Shown: positions 1 to 11,550 of the stretch, piece after piece
Layout: every line of letters begins with the position of its first letter
Position numbering within the stretch: the first letter of the stretch is position 1
Assembly (NCBI RefSeq): GCF_051014685.1
Contig: NW_027479035.1
Span: 186,001 to 250,000, forward strand
Direction: 5' to 3'
Length of the DNA: 64,000 nt
Origin: Ptiloglossa arizonensis
Taxonomy: Eukaryota; Arthropoda; Insecta; Hymenoptera; Colletidae
Notes under the pieces: model-generated
Database searches by the model: none
What the model was told of the DNA's origin: nothing
The model's input: the letters and a program-made list of their open reading frames with translations, nothing else
Program-made: the position numbers and the translations under genes

Positions 1-17
1 CAACGCTTGAAGAACTC

Positions 18-25
18 AAAATTTT
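18..25. other. A4T4 tract, first of two phased A/T tracts per monomer
   Basis: AAAATTTT is present in almost every monomer at this offset. Rare variants are AAAATTCT (for example near 37644 and 40092) and AAAATTTA (near 28020). A-tracts of this type are known to bend DNA. The tract sits about 104 bp, close to ten helical turns, from the second tract in the same monomer. A structural role in nucleosome positioning is inference. Confidence 0.6.
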
Positions 26-80
26 CGCAGTTCTGTTGCTCGAAACGAATAACTAGAACGGGCTAGGGGAAAAGTACGCA

Positions 81-97
81 TACCGTTGTAATCGGGC
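81..97 (+). other. CENP-B-box-like stretch (imperfect)
   Basis: The 17-mer TACCGTTGTAATCGGGC matches the mammalian CENP-B box YTTCGTTGGAARCGGGA at 12 of 17 positions. Of the nine core positions (TTCG, A, CGGG) it matches seven; the first two T residues of TTCG are A and C. CATAGTG-type monomers drop to six core matches, and monomers carrying the 1-bp deletion in CGGG lose that half too. A second partial match, GTTCGCGAGATATGGCA at 146-162, also has seven core matches. Seven-of-nine matches are expected by chance about once every two monomers, so this is a weak call. Confidence 0.25.
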
Positions 98-122
98 GAG
101 TTTCTACTTTCTGATGCAACAG

Positions 123-129
123 AAATTTT
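123..129. other. A3T4 tract, second of two phased A/T tracts per monomer
   Basis: GAAATTTTG recurs once per monomer at this offset. It is centred about 104 bp after the A4T4 tract and about 71 bp before the next monomer's A4T4 tract. Exceptions are few: AAACTTTG near 2750 and 9225, and AAATTGTG near 62926. Its conservation across monomers that vary elsewhere may reflect only shared ancestry. Confidence 0.55.
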
Positions 130-130
130 G

Positions 131-146
131 CGGATTGGTCAATCCG
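131..146. other. 16-bp dyad CGGATTG-gt-CAATCCG, once per monomer
   Basis: Two 7-bp arms are exact reverse complements around a 2-base centre, GT. The dyad contains ATTGG, the inverted CCAAT pentamer. It is present at the same offset in most monomers. Variants keep the arms with a changed centre (GA near 30762, 37585 and 47029) or break one arm (GTGAATCCG near 42131 and 42831, GTCATTCCG near 20965, 24290 and 27090). Short dyads are frequent in centromeric satellites in general. No binding protein can be named from sequence alone. Confidence 0.7.
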
Positions 147-2800
147 TTCGCGAGATATGGCAGTTTGGAGGTAAGCAACGCTTGAAAAACTTAAAATTTT
201 CGCAGTTCTGTTGCTCGTAACGAATAACTAGAACTGGCTAGGGGAAAAGTACGCACACCGTTGTAATCGGGCGAGTTTCTACTTTCAGATGCAACAGAAA
301 TTTTGCGGATTGGTCAATCCGTTCCCGAGTTATGGCAGTTTGGAGGTAGGAAACGCTTGAGAAACTTAAAATTTTCGCAGTTCTGATGCTCGAAACGAAT
401 AACTAGAACGGCCTACGGGAAAAGTACGCATAGTGTTGTAATCGGGCGAGTTTCTACTTTCAGATGCAACAGAAATTTTGCGGATTGGTCAATCCGTTCG
501 CGAGATATGGCAGTTTGGAAGTAAGAAACGCTTGAGAAACTCAAAATTTTCGCAGTTCTGATGCTCGAAACGAATAACTAGGACGGCCTAGGGGAAAAGT
601 ACGCATACCGTTGTAATCGGGCGAGTTTCTACTTTCTGATGCAACAGAAATTTTGCGGATTGGTCAATCCGTTCGCGAGATATGGCAGTTTGGAGGTAAG
701 CAACGCTTGAAAAACTCAAAATTTTCGCAGTTCTGTTGCTCGAAACGAATAACTAGAACGGGCTAGGGGAAAAGTACGCACACCTTTGTAATCGGGCGAG
801 TTTCTACTTTCAGATGCAACAGAAATTTTGCGGATTGGTCAATCCGTTCGCGAGATATGGCAGTTTGGGGGTAAGCAACGCTTGAAAAACTCAAAATTTT
901 CGCAGTTCTGTTGCCCGAAACGAATAACTAGAACGGGCTAGGGGAAAAGGACGCATACCGTTGTAATCGGGCGAGTTTCTACTTTCAGATGCAACAGAAA
1001 TTTTGCGGATTGGTCAATCCGTTCGCGAGATATGGCAGTTTGGAGGTAAGAAACGCTCGAGAAACTCAAAATTTTCGCAGATCTGATGCTCGACAAGCAT
1101 AACTAGAACGGCCTAGGGGAAAAGTACGCACACCGTTGTAATCGGGCGAGTTTCTACTTTCAGATGCAACAGAAATTTTGCGGATTGGTCAATCCGTTCG
1201 CGAGATATGGCAGTTTGGAGGTAAGCAAAGCTTGAAAAACTCAAAATTTTCGCAGTTCTGTTGCTCGAAACGAATAACTAGAACGGGCTAGGGGAAAAGT
1301 ACGCATACCGTTGTAATCGGGCGAGTTTCTACTTTCTGATGCAACAGAAATTTTGCGGATTGGTCAATCCGTTCGCGAGATATGGCAGTTTGGAAGTAAG
1401 CAACGCTTGAAAAACTCAAAATTTTCGCAGTTCTGTTGCTCGAAACGAATAACTAGAACGGGCTAGGGGAAAAGTACGCACACCGTTGTAATCGGGCGAG
1501 TTTCTACTTTCAGATGCAACAGAAATTTTGCGGATTGGTCAATCCGTTCGCGAGATATGGCAGTTTGGAGGTAAGAAACGCTCGAGAAACTCAAAATTTT
1601 CGCAGTTCTGATGCTCGACAAGCATAACTAGAACGGCCTAGGGGAAAAGTACGCATAGTGTTGTAATCGGGCGAGTTTCTACTTTCAGATGCAACAGAAA
1701 TTTTGCGGATTGGTCAATCCGTTCGCGAGATATGGCAGTTTGGAGGTAAGAAACGCTCGAGAAACTCAAAATTTTCGCAGTTCTGATGCTCGACAAGCAT
1801 AACTAGAACGGCCTAGGGGAAAAGTACGCACACCGTTGTAATCGGGCGAGTTTCTACTTTCAGATGCAACAGAAATTTTGCGGATTGGTCAATCCGTTCG
1901 CGAGATATGGCAGTTTGGAGGTAAGCAACGCTTGAAGAACTCAAAATTTTCGCAGTTCTGTTGCTCGAAACGAATAACTAGAACGGGCTAGGGGAGAAGT
2001 ACGCATACCGTTGTAATCGGGCGAGTTTCTACTTTCAGATACAACAGAAATTTTGCGGATTGGTCAATCCGTTCCCGAGTTATGGCAGTTTGGAGGTAAG
2101 AAACGCTTGAGAAACTCAAAATTTTCGCAGTTCTGATGCTCGAAACGAATAACTAGAACGGCCTACGGGAAAAGTACGCACAGTGTTGTAATCGGGCGAG
2201 TTTCTACTTTCAGATGCAACAGAAATTTTGCGGATTGGTCAATCCGTTCGCGAGATATGGCAGTTTGGAAGTAAGAAACGCTTGAGAAACTCAAAATTTT
2301 CGCAGTTCTGATGCTCGAAACGAATAACTAGGACGGCCTAGGGGAAAAGTACGCATAGTGTTGTAGTCGGGGGAGTTTCTACTTTCAGATGCAACAGAAA
2401 TTTTGCGGATTGGTCAATCCGTTCGCGAGATATGGCAGTTTGGAGGTAAGAAACGCTCGAGAAACTCAAAATTTTCGCAGTTCTGATGCTCGAAACGAAT
2501 AACTAGAACGGCCTAGGGGAAAAGTACGCATAGTGTTGTAATCGGGCGAGTTTCTACTTTTAGATGCAACAGAAATTTTGCGGATTGGTCAATCCGTTCG
2601 CGAGATATGGCAGTTTGGAGGTAAGAAACGCTCGAGAAACTCAAAATTTTCGCAGTTCTGATGCTCGACAAGCATAACTAGAACGGCCTAGGGGAAAAGT
2701 ACGCACACCGCTGTAATCGGGCGAGTTTCTACTTTCAGATGCAACAGAAACTTTGCGGATTGGTCAATCCGTTCGCGAGATATGGCAGTTTGGAGGTAAG

Positions 2801-5075
2801 CAACGCTTGAAAAACTCAAAATTTTCGCAGTTCTGTTGCTCGAAACGAATAACTAGAACGGGCTAGGGGAAAAGTACGCATACCGTTGTAATCGGGCGAG
2901 TTTCTACTTTCTGATGCAACAGAAATTTTGCGGATTGGTCAATCCGTTCGCGAGATATGGCAGTTTGGAGGTAAGCAACGCTTGAAAAACTCAAAATTTT
3001 CGCAGTTCTGTTGCTCGAAACGAATAACTAGAACGGGCTAGGGGAAAAGTACGCACACCTTTGTAATCGGGCGAGTTTCTACTTTCAGATGCAACAGAAA
3101 TTTTGCGGATTGGTCAATCCGTTCGCGAGATATGGCAGTTTGGGGGTAAGCAACGCTTGAAAAACTCAAAATTTTCGCAGTTCTGTTGCCCGAAACGAAT
3201 AACTAGAACGGGCTAGGGGAAAAGTACGCATACCGTTGTAATCGGGCGAGTTTCTACTTTCAGATGCAACAGAAATTTTGCGGATTGGTCAATCCGTTCG
3301 CGAGTTATGGCAGTTTGGAGGTAAGAAACGCTTGAGAAACTCAAAATTTTCGCAGTTCTGATGCTCGACAAGCATAACTAGAACGGCCTAGGGGAAAAGT
3401 ACGCACACCGTTGTAATCGGGCGAGTTTCTACTTTCAGATGCAACAGAAATTTTGCGGATTGGTCAATCCGTTCGCGAGATATGGCAGTTTGGAGGTAAG
3501 AAACGCTCGAGAAACTCAAAATTTTCGCAGTTCTGATGCTCGACAAGCATAACTAGAACGGCCTAGGGGAAAAGTACGAACACCGTTGTAATCGGGCGAG
3601 TTTCTACTTTCAGATGCAACAGAAATTTTGCGGATTGGTCAATCCGTTCGCGAGATATGGCAGTTTGGAGGTAAGCAACGCTTGAAAAACTCAAAATTTT
3701 CGCAGTTCTGTTGCTCGAAACGAATAACTAGAACGGGCTAGGGGAAAAGTACGCATACCGTTGTAATCGGGCGAGTTTCTACTTTCTGATGCAACAGAAA
3801 TTTTGCGGATTGGTCAATCCGTTCGCGAGATATGGCAGTTTTGAGGTAAGCAACGCTTGAAAAACTCAAAATTTTCGCAGTTCTGTTGCTCGAAACGAAT
3901 AACTAGAACGGGCTAGGGGAAAAGTACGCACACCGTTGTAATCGGGCGAGTTTCTACTTTCAGATGCAACAGAAATTTTGCGGATTGGTCAATCCGTTCG
4001 CGAGATATGGCAGTTTGGGGGTAAGCAACGCTTGAAAAACTCAAAATTTTCGCAGTTCTGTTGCCCGAAACGAATAACTAGAACGGGCTAGGGGAAAAGT
4101 ACGCATACCGTTGTAATCGGGCGAGTTTCTACTTTCAGATGCAACAGAAATTTTGCGGATTGGTCAATCCGTTCGCGAGATATGGCAGTTTGGAGGTAAG
4201 AAACGCTCGAGAAACTCAAAATTTTCGCAGTTCTGATGCTCGACAAGCATAACTAGAACGGCCTAGGGGAAAAGTACGCACACCGTTGTAATCGGGCGAG
4301 TTTCTACTTTCAGATGCAACAGAAATTTTGCGGATTGGTCAATCCGTTCGCGAGATATGGCAGTTTGGAGGTAAGCAACGCTTGAAGAACTCAAAATTTT
4401 CGCAGTTCTGTTGCTCGAAACGAATAACTAGAACGGGCTAGGGGAAAAGTACGCATACCGTTGTAATCGGGCGAGTTTCTACTTTCTGATGCAACAGAAA
4501 TTTTGCGGATTGGTCAATCCGTTCGCGAGATATGGCAGTTTGGAGGTAAGCAACGCTTGAAAAACTTAAAATTTTCGCAGTTCTGTTGCTCGTAACGAAT
4601 AACTAGAACTGGCTAGGGGAAAAGTACGCACACCGTTGTAATCGGGCGAGTTTCTACTTTCAGATGCAACAGAAATTTTGCGGATTGGTCAATCCGTTCC
4701 CGAGTTATGGCAGTTTGGAGGTAGGAAACGCTTGAGAAACTTAAAATTTTCGCAGTTCTGATGCTCGAAACGAATAACTAGAACGGCCTACGGGAAAAGT
4801 ACGCATAGTGTTGTAATCGGGCGAGTTTCTACTTTCAGATGCAACAGAAATTTTGCGGATTGGTCAATCCGTTCGCGAGATATGGCAGTTTGGAAGTAAG
4901 AAACGCTTGAGAAACTCAAAATTTTCGCAGTTCTGATGCTCGAAACGAATAACTAGGACGGCCTAGGGGAAAAGTACGCATAGTGTTGTAGTCGGGGGAG
5001 TTTCTACTTTCAGATGCAACAGAAATTTTGCGGATTGGTCAATCCGTTCGCGAGATATGGCAGTTTGGAGGTAAG
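2801..5075. repeat. 13-monomer sub-HOR (2275 bp) within 37-mer copy 1, unit a
   Basis: The monomer order (CATACCG/CTGATG; CACACCTTT; TTGCCCG; two GACAAGC units; CATACCG; CACACCG; TTGCCCG; GACAAGC; GAAGAAC; CGTAACG; CTACGGG; GGACGG) repeats exactly 2275 bp later. Small differences include CAGTTTTGAG near 3840 instead of CAGTTTGGAG, and AAAAGT near 3220 instead of AAAAGG at 5500. Confidence 0.88.
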
Positions 5076-7350
5076 AAACGCTTGAAAAACTCAAAATTTT
5101 CGCAGTTCTGTTGCTCGAAACGAATAACTAGAACGGGCTAGGGGAAAAGTACGCATACCGTTGTAATCGGGCGAGTTTCTACTTTCTGATGCAACAGAAA
5201 TTTTGCGGATTGGTCAATCCGTTCGCGAGATATGGCAGTTTGGAGGTAAGCAACGCTTGAAAAACTCAAAATTTTCGCAGTTCTGTTGCTCGAAACGAAT
5301 AACTAGAACGGGCTAGGGGAAAAGTACGCACACCTTTGTAATCGGGCGAGTTTCTACTTTCAGATGCAACAGAAATTTTGCGGATTGGTCAATCCGTTCG
5401 CGAGATATGGCAGTTTGGGGGTAAGCAACGCTTGAAAAACTCAAAATTTTCGCAGTTCTGTTGCCCGAAACGAATAACTAGAACGGGCTAGGGGAAAAGG
5501 ACGCATACCGTTGTAATCGGGCGAGTTTCTACTTTCAGATGCAACAGAAATTTTGCGGATTGGTCAATCCGTTCGCGAGTTATGGCAGTTTGGAGGTAAG
5601 AAACGCTTGAGAAACTCAAAATTTTCGCAGTTCTGATGCTCGACAAGCATAACTAGAACGGCCTAGGGGAAAAGTACGCACACCGTTGTAATCGGGCGAG
5701 TTTCTACTTTCAGATGCAACAGAAATTTTGCGGATTGGTCAATCCGTTCGCGAGATATGGCAGTTTGGAGGTAAGAAACGCTCGAGAAACTCAAAATTTT
5801 CGCAGTTCTGATGCTCGACAAGCATAACTAGAACGGCCTAGGGGAAAAGTACGAACACCGTTGTAATCGGGCGAGTTTCTACTTTCAGATGCAACAGAAA
5901 TTTTGCGGATTGGTCAATCCGTTCGCGAGATATGGCAGTTTGGAGGTAAGCAACGCTTGAAAAACTCAAAATTTTCGCAGTTCTGTTGCTCGAAACGAAT
6001 AACTAGAACGGGCTAGGGGAAAAGTACGCATACCGTTGTAATCGGGCGAGTTTCTACTTTCTGATGCAACAGAAATTTTGCGGATTGGTCAATCCGTTCG
6101 CGAGATATGGCAGTTTGGAGGTAAGCAACGCTTGAAAAACTCAAAATTTTCGCAGTTCTGTTGCTCGAAACGAATAACTAGAACGGGCTAGGGGAAAAGT
6201 ACGCACACCGTTGTAATCGGGCGAGTTTCTACTTTCAGATGCAACAGAAATTTTGCGGATTGGTCAATCCGTTCGCGAGATATGGCAGTTTGGGGGTAAG
6301 CAACGCTTGAAAAACTCAAAATTTTCGCAGTTCTGTTGCCCGAAACGAATAACTAGAACGGGCTAGGGGAAAAGTACGCATACCGTTGTAATCGGGCGAG
6401 TTTCTACTTTCAGATGCAACAGAAATTTTGCGGATTGGTCAATCCGTTCGCGAGATATGGCAGTTTGGAGGTAAGAAACGCTCGAGAAACTCAAAATTTT
6501 CGCAGTTCTGATGCTCGACAAGCATAACTAGAACGGCCTAGGGGAAAAGTACGCACACCGTTGTAATCGGGCGAGTTTCTACTTTCAGATGCAACAGAAA
6601 TTTTGCGGATTGGTCAATCCGTTCGCGAGATATGGCAGTTTGGAGGTAAGCAACGCTTGAAGAACTCAAAATTTTCGCAGTTCTGTTGCTCGAAACGAAT
6701 AACTAGAACGGGCTAGGGGAAAAGTACGCATACCGTTGTAATCGGGCGAGTTTCTACTTTCTGATGCAACAGAAATTTTGCGGATTGGTCAATCCGTTCG
6801 CGAGATATGGCAGTTTGGAGGTAAGCAACGCTTGAAAAACTTAAAATTTTCGCAGTTCTGTTGCTCGTAACGAATAACTAGAACTGGCTAGGGGAAAAGT
6901 ACGCACACCGTTGTAATCGGGCGAGTTTCTACTTTCAGATGCAACAGAAATTTTGCGGATTGGTCAATCCGTTCCCGAGTTATGGCAGTTTGGAGGTAGG
7001 AAACGCTTGAGAAACTTAAAATTTTCGCAGTTCTGATGCTCGAAACGAATAACTAGAACGGCCTACGGGAAAAGTACGCATAGTGTTGTAATCGGGCGAG
7101 TTTCTACTTTCAGATGCAACAGAAATTTTGCGGATTGGTCAATCCGTTCGCGAGATATGGCAGTTTGGAAGTAAGAAACGCTTGAGAAACTCAAAATTTT
7201 CGCAGTTCTGATGCTCGAAACGAATAACTAGGACGGCCTAGGGGAAAAGAACGCATAGTGTTGTAGTCGGGGGAGTTTCTACTTTCAGATGCAACAGAAA
7301 TTTTGCGGATTGGTCAATCCGTTCGCGAGATATGGCAGTTTGGAGGTAAG
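5076..7350. repeat. 13-monomer sub-HOR (2275 bp) within 37-mer copy 1, unit b
   Basis: Same order as the unit starting at 2801. Its first monomer begins AAACGCTTGAAAAAC, a mix of class I and class II starts, so the junction itself is recombinant. One monomer of a third unit follows (7351-7525) before the 37-mer restarts. Confidence 0.88.
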
Positions 7351-9275
7351 AAACGCTTGAAAAACTCAAAATTTTCGCAGTTCTGTTGCTCGAAACGAAT
7401 AACTAGAACGGGCTAGGGGAAAAGTACGCATACCGTTGTAATCGGGCGAGTTTCTACTTTCTGATGCAACAGAAATTTTGCGGATTGGTCAATCCGTTCG
7501 CGAGATATGGCAGTTTGGAGGTAAGAAACGCTCGAGAAACTCAAAATTTTCGCAGATCTGATGCTCGACAAGCATAACTAGAACGGCCTAGGGGAAAAGT
7601 ACGCACACCGTTGTAATCGGGCGAGTTTCTACTTTCAGATGCAACAGAAATTTTGCGGATTGGTCAATCCGTTCGCGAGATATGGCAGTTTGGAGGTAAG
7701 CAAAGCTTGAAAAACTCAAAATTTTCGCAGTTCTGTTGCTCGAAACGAATAACTAGAACGGGCTAGGGGAAAAGTACGCATACCGTTGTAATCGGGCGAG
7801 TTTCTACTTTCTGATGCAACAGAAATTTTGCGGATTGGTCAATCCGTTCGCGAGATATGGCAGTTTGGAAGTAAGCAACGCTTGAAAAACTCAAAATTTT
7901 CGCAGTTCTGTTGCTCGAAACGAATAACTAGAACGGGCTAGGGGAAAAGTACGCACACCGTTGTAATCGGGCGAGTTTCTACTTTCAGATGCAACAGAAA
8001 TTTTGCGGATTGGTCAATCCGTTCGCGAGATATGGCAGTTTGGAGGTAAGAAACGCTCGAGAAACTCAAAATTTTCGCAGTTCTGATGCTCGACAAGCAT
8101 AACTAGAACGGCCTAGGGGAAAAGTACGCATAGTGTTGTAATCGGGCGAGTTTCTACTTTCAGATGCAACAGAAATTTTGCGGATTGGTCAATCCGTTCG
8201 CGAGATATGGCAGTTTGGAGGTAAGAAACGCTCGAGAAACTCAAAATTTTCGCAGTTCTGATGCTCGACAAGCATAACTAGAACGGCCTAGGGGAAAAGT
8301 ACGCACACCGTTGTAATCGGGCGAGTTTCTACTTTCAGATGCAACAGAAATTTTGCGGATTGGTCAATCCGTTCGCGAGATATGGCAGTTTGGAGGTAAG
8401 CAACGCTTGAAGAACTCAAAATTTTCGCAGTTCTGTTGCTCGAAACGAATAACTAGAACGGGCTAGGGGAGAAGTACGCATACCGTTGTAATCGGGCGAG
8501 TTTCTACTTTCAGATACAACAGAAATTTTGCGGATTGGTCAATCCGTTCCCGAGTTATGGCAGTTTGGAGGTAAGAAACGCTTGAGAAACTCAAAATTTT
8601 CGCAGTTCTGATGCTCGAAACGAATAACTAGAACGGCCTACGGGAAAAGTACGCACAGTGTTGTAATCGGGCGAGTTTCTACTTTCAGATGCAACAGAAA
8701 TTTTGCGGATTGGTCAATCCGTTCGCGAGATATGGCAGTTTGGAAGTAAGAAACGCTTGAGAAACTCAAAATTTTCGCAGTTCTGATGCTCGAAACGAAT
8801 AACTAGGACGGCCTAGGGGAAAAGTACGCATAGTGTTGTAGTCGGGGGAGTTTCTACTTTCAGATGCAACAGAAATTTTGCGGATTGGTCAATCCGTTCG
8901 CGAGATATGGCAGTTTGGAGGTAAGAAACGCTCGAGAAACTCAAAATTTTCGCAGTTCTGATGCTCGAAACGAATAACTAGAACGGCCTAGGGGAAAAGT
9001 ACGCATAGTGTTGTAATCGGGCGAGTTTCTACTTTTAGATGCAACAGAAATTTTGCGGATTGGTCAATCCGTTCGCGAGATATGGCAGTTTGGAGGTAAG
9101 AAACGCTCGAGAAACTCAAAATTTTCGCAGTTCTGATGCTCGACAAGCATAACTAGAACGGCCTAGGGGAAAAGTACGCACACCGCTGTAATCGGGCGAG
9201 TTTCTACTTTCAGATGCAACAGAAACTTTGCGGATTGGTCAATCCGTTCGCGAGATATGGCAGTTTGGAGGTAAG

Positions 9276-11550
9276 CAACGCTTGAAAAACTCAAAATTTT
9301 CGCAGTTCTGTTGCTCGAAACGAATAACTAGAACGGGCTAGGGGAAAAGTACGCATACCGTTGTAATCGGGCGAGTTTCTACTTTCTGATGCAACAGAAA
9401 TTTTGCGGATTGGTCAATCCGTTCGCGAGATATGGCAGTTTGGAGGTAAGCAACGCTTGAAAAACTCAAAATTTTCGCAGTTCTGTTGCTCGAAACGAAT
9501 AACTAGAACGGGCTAGGGGAAAAGTACGCACACCTTTGTAATCGGGCGAGTTTCTACTTTCAGATGCAACAGAAATTTTGCGGATTGGTCAATCCGTTCG
9601 CGAGATATGGCAGTTTGGGGGTAAGCAACGCTTGAAAAACTCAAAATTTTCGCAGTTCTGTTGCCCGAAACGAATAACTAGAACGGGCTAGGGGAAAAGT
9701 ACGCATACCGTTGTAATCGGGCGAGTTTCTACTTTCAGATGCAACAGAAATTTTGCGGATTGGTCAATCCGTTCGCGAGTTATGGCAGTTTGGAGGTAAG
9801 AAACGCTTGAGAAACTCAAAATTTTCGCAGTTCTGATGCTCGACAAGCATAACTAGAACGGCCTAGGGGAAAAGTACGCACACCGTTGTAATCGGGCGAG
9901 TTTCTACTTTCAGATGCAACAGAAATTTTGCGGATTGGTCAATCCGTTCGCGAGATATGGCAGTTTGGAGGTAAGAAACGCTCGAGAAACTCAAAATTTT
10001 CGCAGTTCTGATGCTCGACAAGCATAACTAGAACGGCCTAGGGGAAAAGTACGAACACCGTTGTAATCGGGCGAGTTTCTACTTTCAGATGCAACAGAAA
10101 TTTTGCGGATTGGTCAATCCGTTCGCGAGATATGGCAGTTTGGAGGTAAGCAACGCTTGAAAAACTCAAAATTTTCGCAGTTCTGTTGCTCGAAACGAAT
10201 AACTAGAACGGGCTAGGGGAAAAGTACGCATACCGTTGTAATCGGGCGAGTTTCTACTTTCTGATGCAACAGAAATTTTGCGGATTGGTCAATCCGTTCG
10301 CGAGATATGGCAGTTTTGAGGTAAGCAACGCTTGAAAAACTCAAAATTTTCGCAGTTCTGTTGCTCGAAACGAATAACTAGAACGGGCTAGGGGAAAAGT
10401 ACGCACACCGTTGTAATCGGGCGAGTTTCTACTTTCAGATGCAACAGAAATTTTGCGGATTGGTCAATCCGTTCGCGAGATATGGCAGTTTGGGGGTAAG
10501 CAACGCTTGAAAAACTCAAAATTTTCGCAGTTCTGTTGCCCGAAACGAATAACTAGAACGGGCTAGGGGAAAAGTACGCATACCGTTGTAATCGGGCGAG
10601 TTTCTACTTTCAGATGCAACAGAAATTTTGCGGATTGGTCAATCCGTTCGCGAGATATGGCAGTTTGGAGGTAAGAAACGCTCGAGAAACTCAAAATTTT
10701 CGCAGTTCTGATGCTCGACAAGCATAACTAGAACGGCCTAGGGGAAAAGTACGCACACCGTTGTAATCGGGCGAGTTTCTACTTTCAGATGCAACAGAAA
10801 TTTTGCGGATTGGTCAATCCGTTCGCGAGATATGGCAGTTTGGAGGTAAGCAACGCTTGAAGAACTCAAAATTTTCGCAGTTCTGTTGCTCGAAACGAAT
10901 AACTAGAACGGGCTAGGGGAAAAGTACGCATACCGTTGTAATCGGGCGAGTTTCTACTTTCTGATGCAACAGAAATTTTGCGGATTGGTCAATCCGTTCG
11001 CGAGATATGGCAGTTTGGAGGTAAGCAACGCTTGAAAAACTTAAAATTTTCGCAGTTCTGTTGCTCGTAACGAATAACTAGAACTGGCTAGGGGAAAAGT
11101 ACGCACACCGTTGTAATCGGGCGAGTTTCTACTTTCAGATGCAACAGAAATTTTGCGGATTGGTCAATCCGTTCCCGAGTTATGGCAGTTTGGAGGTAGG
11201 AAACGCTTGAGAAACTTAAAATTTTCGCAGTTCTGATGCTCGAAACGAATAACTAGAACGGCCTACGGGAAAAGTACGCATAGTGTTGTAATCGGGCGAG
11301 TTTCTACTTTCAGATGCAACAGAAATTTTGCGGATTGGTCAATCCGTTCGCGAGATATGGCAGTTTGGAAGTAAGAAACGCTTGAGAAACTCAAAATTTT
11401 CGCAGTTCTGATGCTCGAAACGAATAACTAGGACGGCCTAGGGGAAAAGTACGCATAGTGTTGTAGTCGGGGGAGTTTCTACTTTCAGATGCAACAGAAA
11501 TTTTGCGGATTGGTCAATCCGTTCGCGAGATATGGCAGTTTGGAGGTAAG
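9276..11550. repeat. 13-monomer sub-HOR (2275 bp) within 37-mer copy 2, unit a
   Basis: Counterpart of 2801-5075, shifted by 6475 bp, including the private CAGTTTTGAG variant near 10315. Confidence 0.88.

Larger units (their letters stand above)
1..175. repeat. Representative monomer (class I) and its internal anatomy
   Basis: This first unit shows the landmarks shared by nearly all monomers. An A4T4 tract lies at 18-25. A variable segment at 36-66 holds most class-diagnostic changes. A variable triplet region follows at 79-85 (CATACCG, CACACCG, CATAGTG or CACAGTG). An invariant-looking TTGTAATCGGGCGAG segment follows, then CTGATG or CAGATG near 111-116, a second A3T4 tract at 123-129, a dyad at 131-146, and TTCGCGAGATATGG ending at 160. 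Phase is arbitrary because the array is circularly permutable. Class I carries CAACGC, TTGCTCG and GGGCTAGG. Class II carries AAACGC, ATGCTCG and GGCCTAGG. Class II splits into a GCTCGAG/GACAAGC form and a CTTGAG/GAAACGA form. TCGCGA (NruI) is present in most monomers and lost in the CCCGAG variants. Confidence 0.93.
1..1050. repeat. Six-monomer leading segment with a hybrid monomer
   Basis: The first three monomers correspond to those starting at 4376 and 6651 (GAAGAAC; then CTTAAAA with CGTAACG; then CTACGGG with CATAGTG). The fourth, 526-700, begins like the GGACGG monomer but ends like the following CATACCG/CTGATG monomer, so one monomer is missing relative to the 13-monomer repeat. The last two carry CACACCTTT and TTGCCCG with AAAAGG. 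This looks like a truncated and recombined piece of the neighbouring HOR. Confidence 0.85.
1051..7525. repeat. 37-monomer HOR (6475 bp), copy 1
   Basis: Thirty-seven consecutive monomers recur in the same order exactly 6475 bp downstream. Anchors include CAGATCTG near 1078 and 7553, GAAGAAC monomers at 1926/8401, 4376/10851 and 6651/13126, and AAAAGG ending at 5500/11975. I noticed only two base differences between the copies: 5475 T versus 11950 C, and 7250 A versus 13725 T. My comparison was by eye and not exhaustive. The block contains two 13-monomer sub-repeats. Confidence 0.92.

Noticed and set aside
134..142. CCAAT-box promoter element (ATTGG in the dyad)
   Set aside because: The pentamer is present once per monomer by descent, with no TATA, initiator or transcription unit nearby. 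It is recorded only as a dyad.
146..162. Second CENP-B-box-like site GTTCGCGAGATATGGCA
   Set aside because: Seven of nine core positions match, but CGGG is only half matched, and a match of this quality is expected by chance about once every two monomers.
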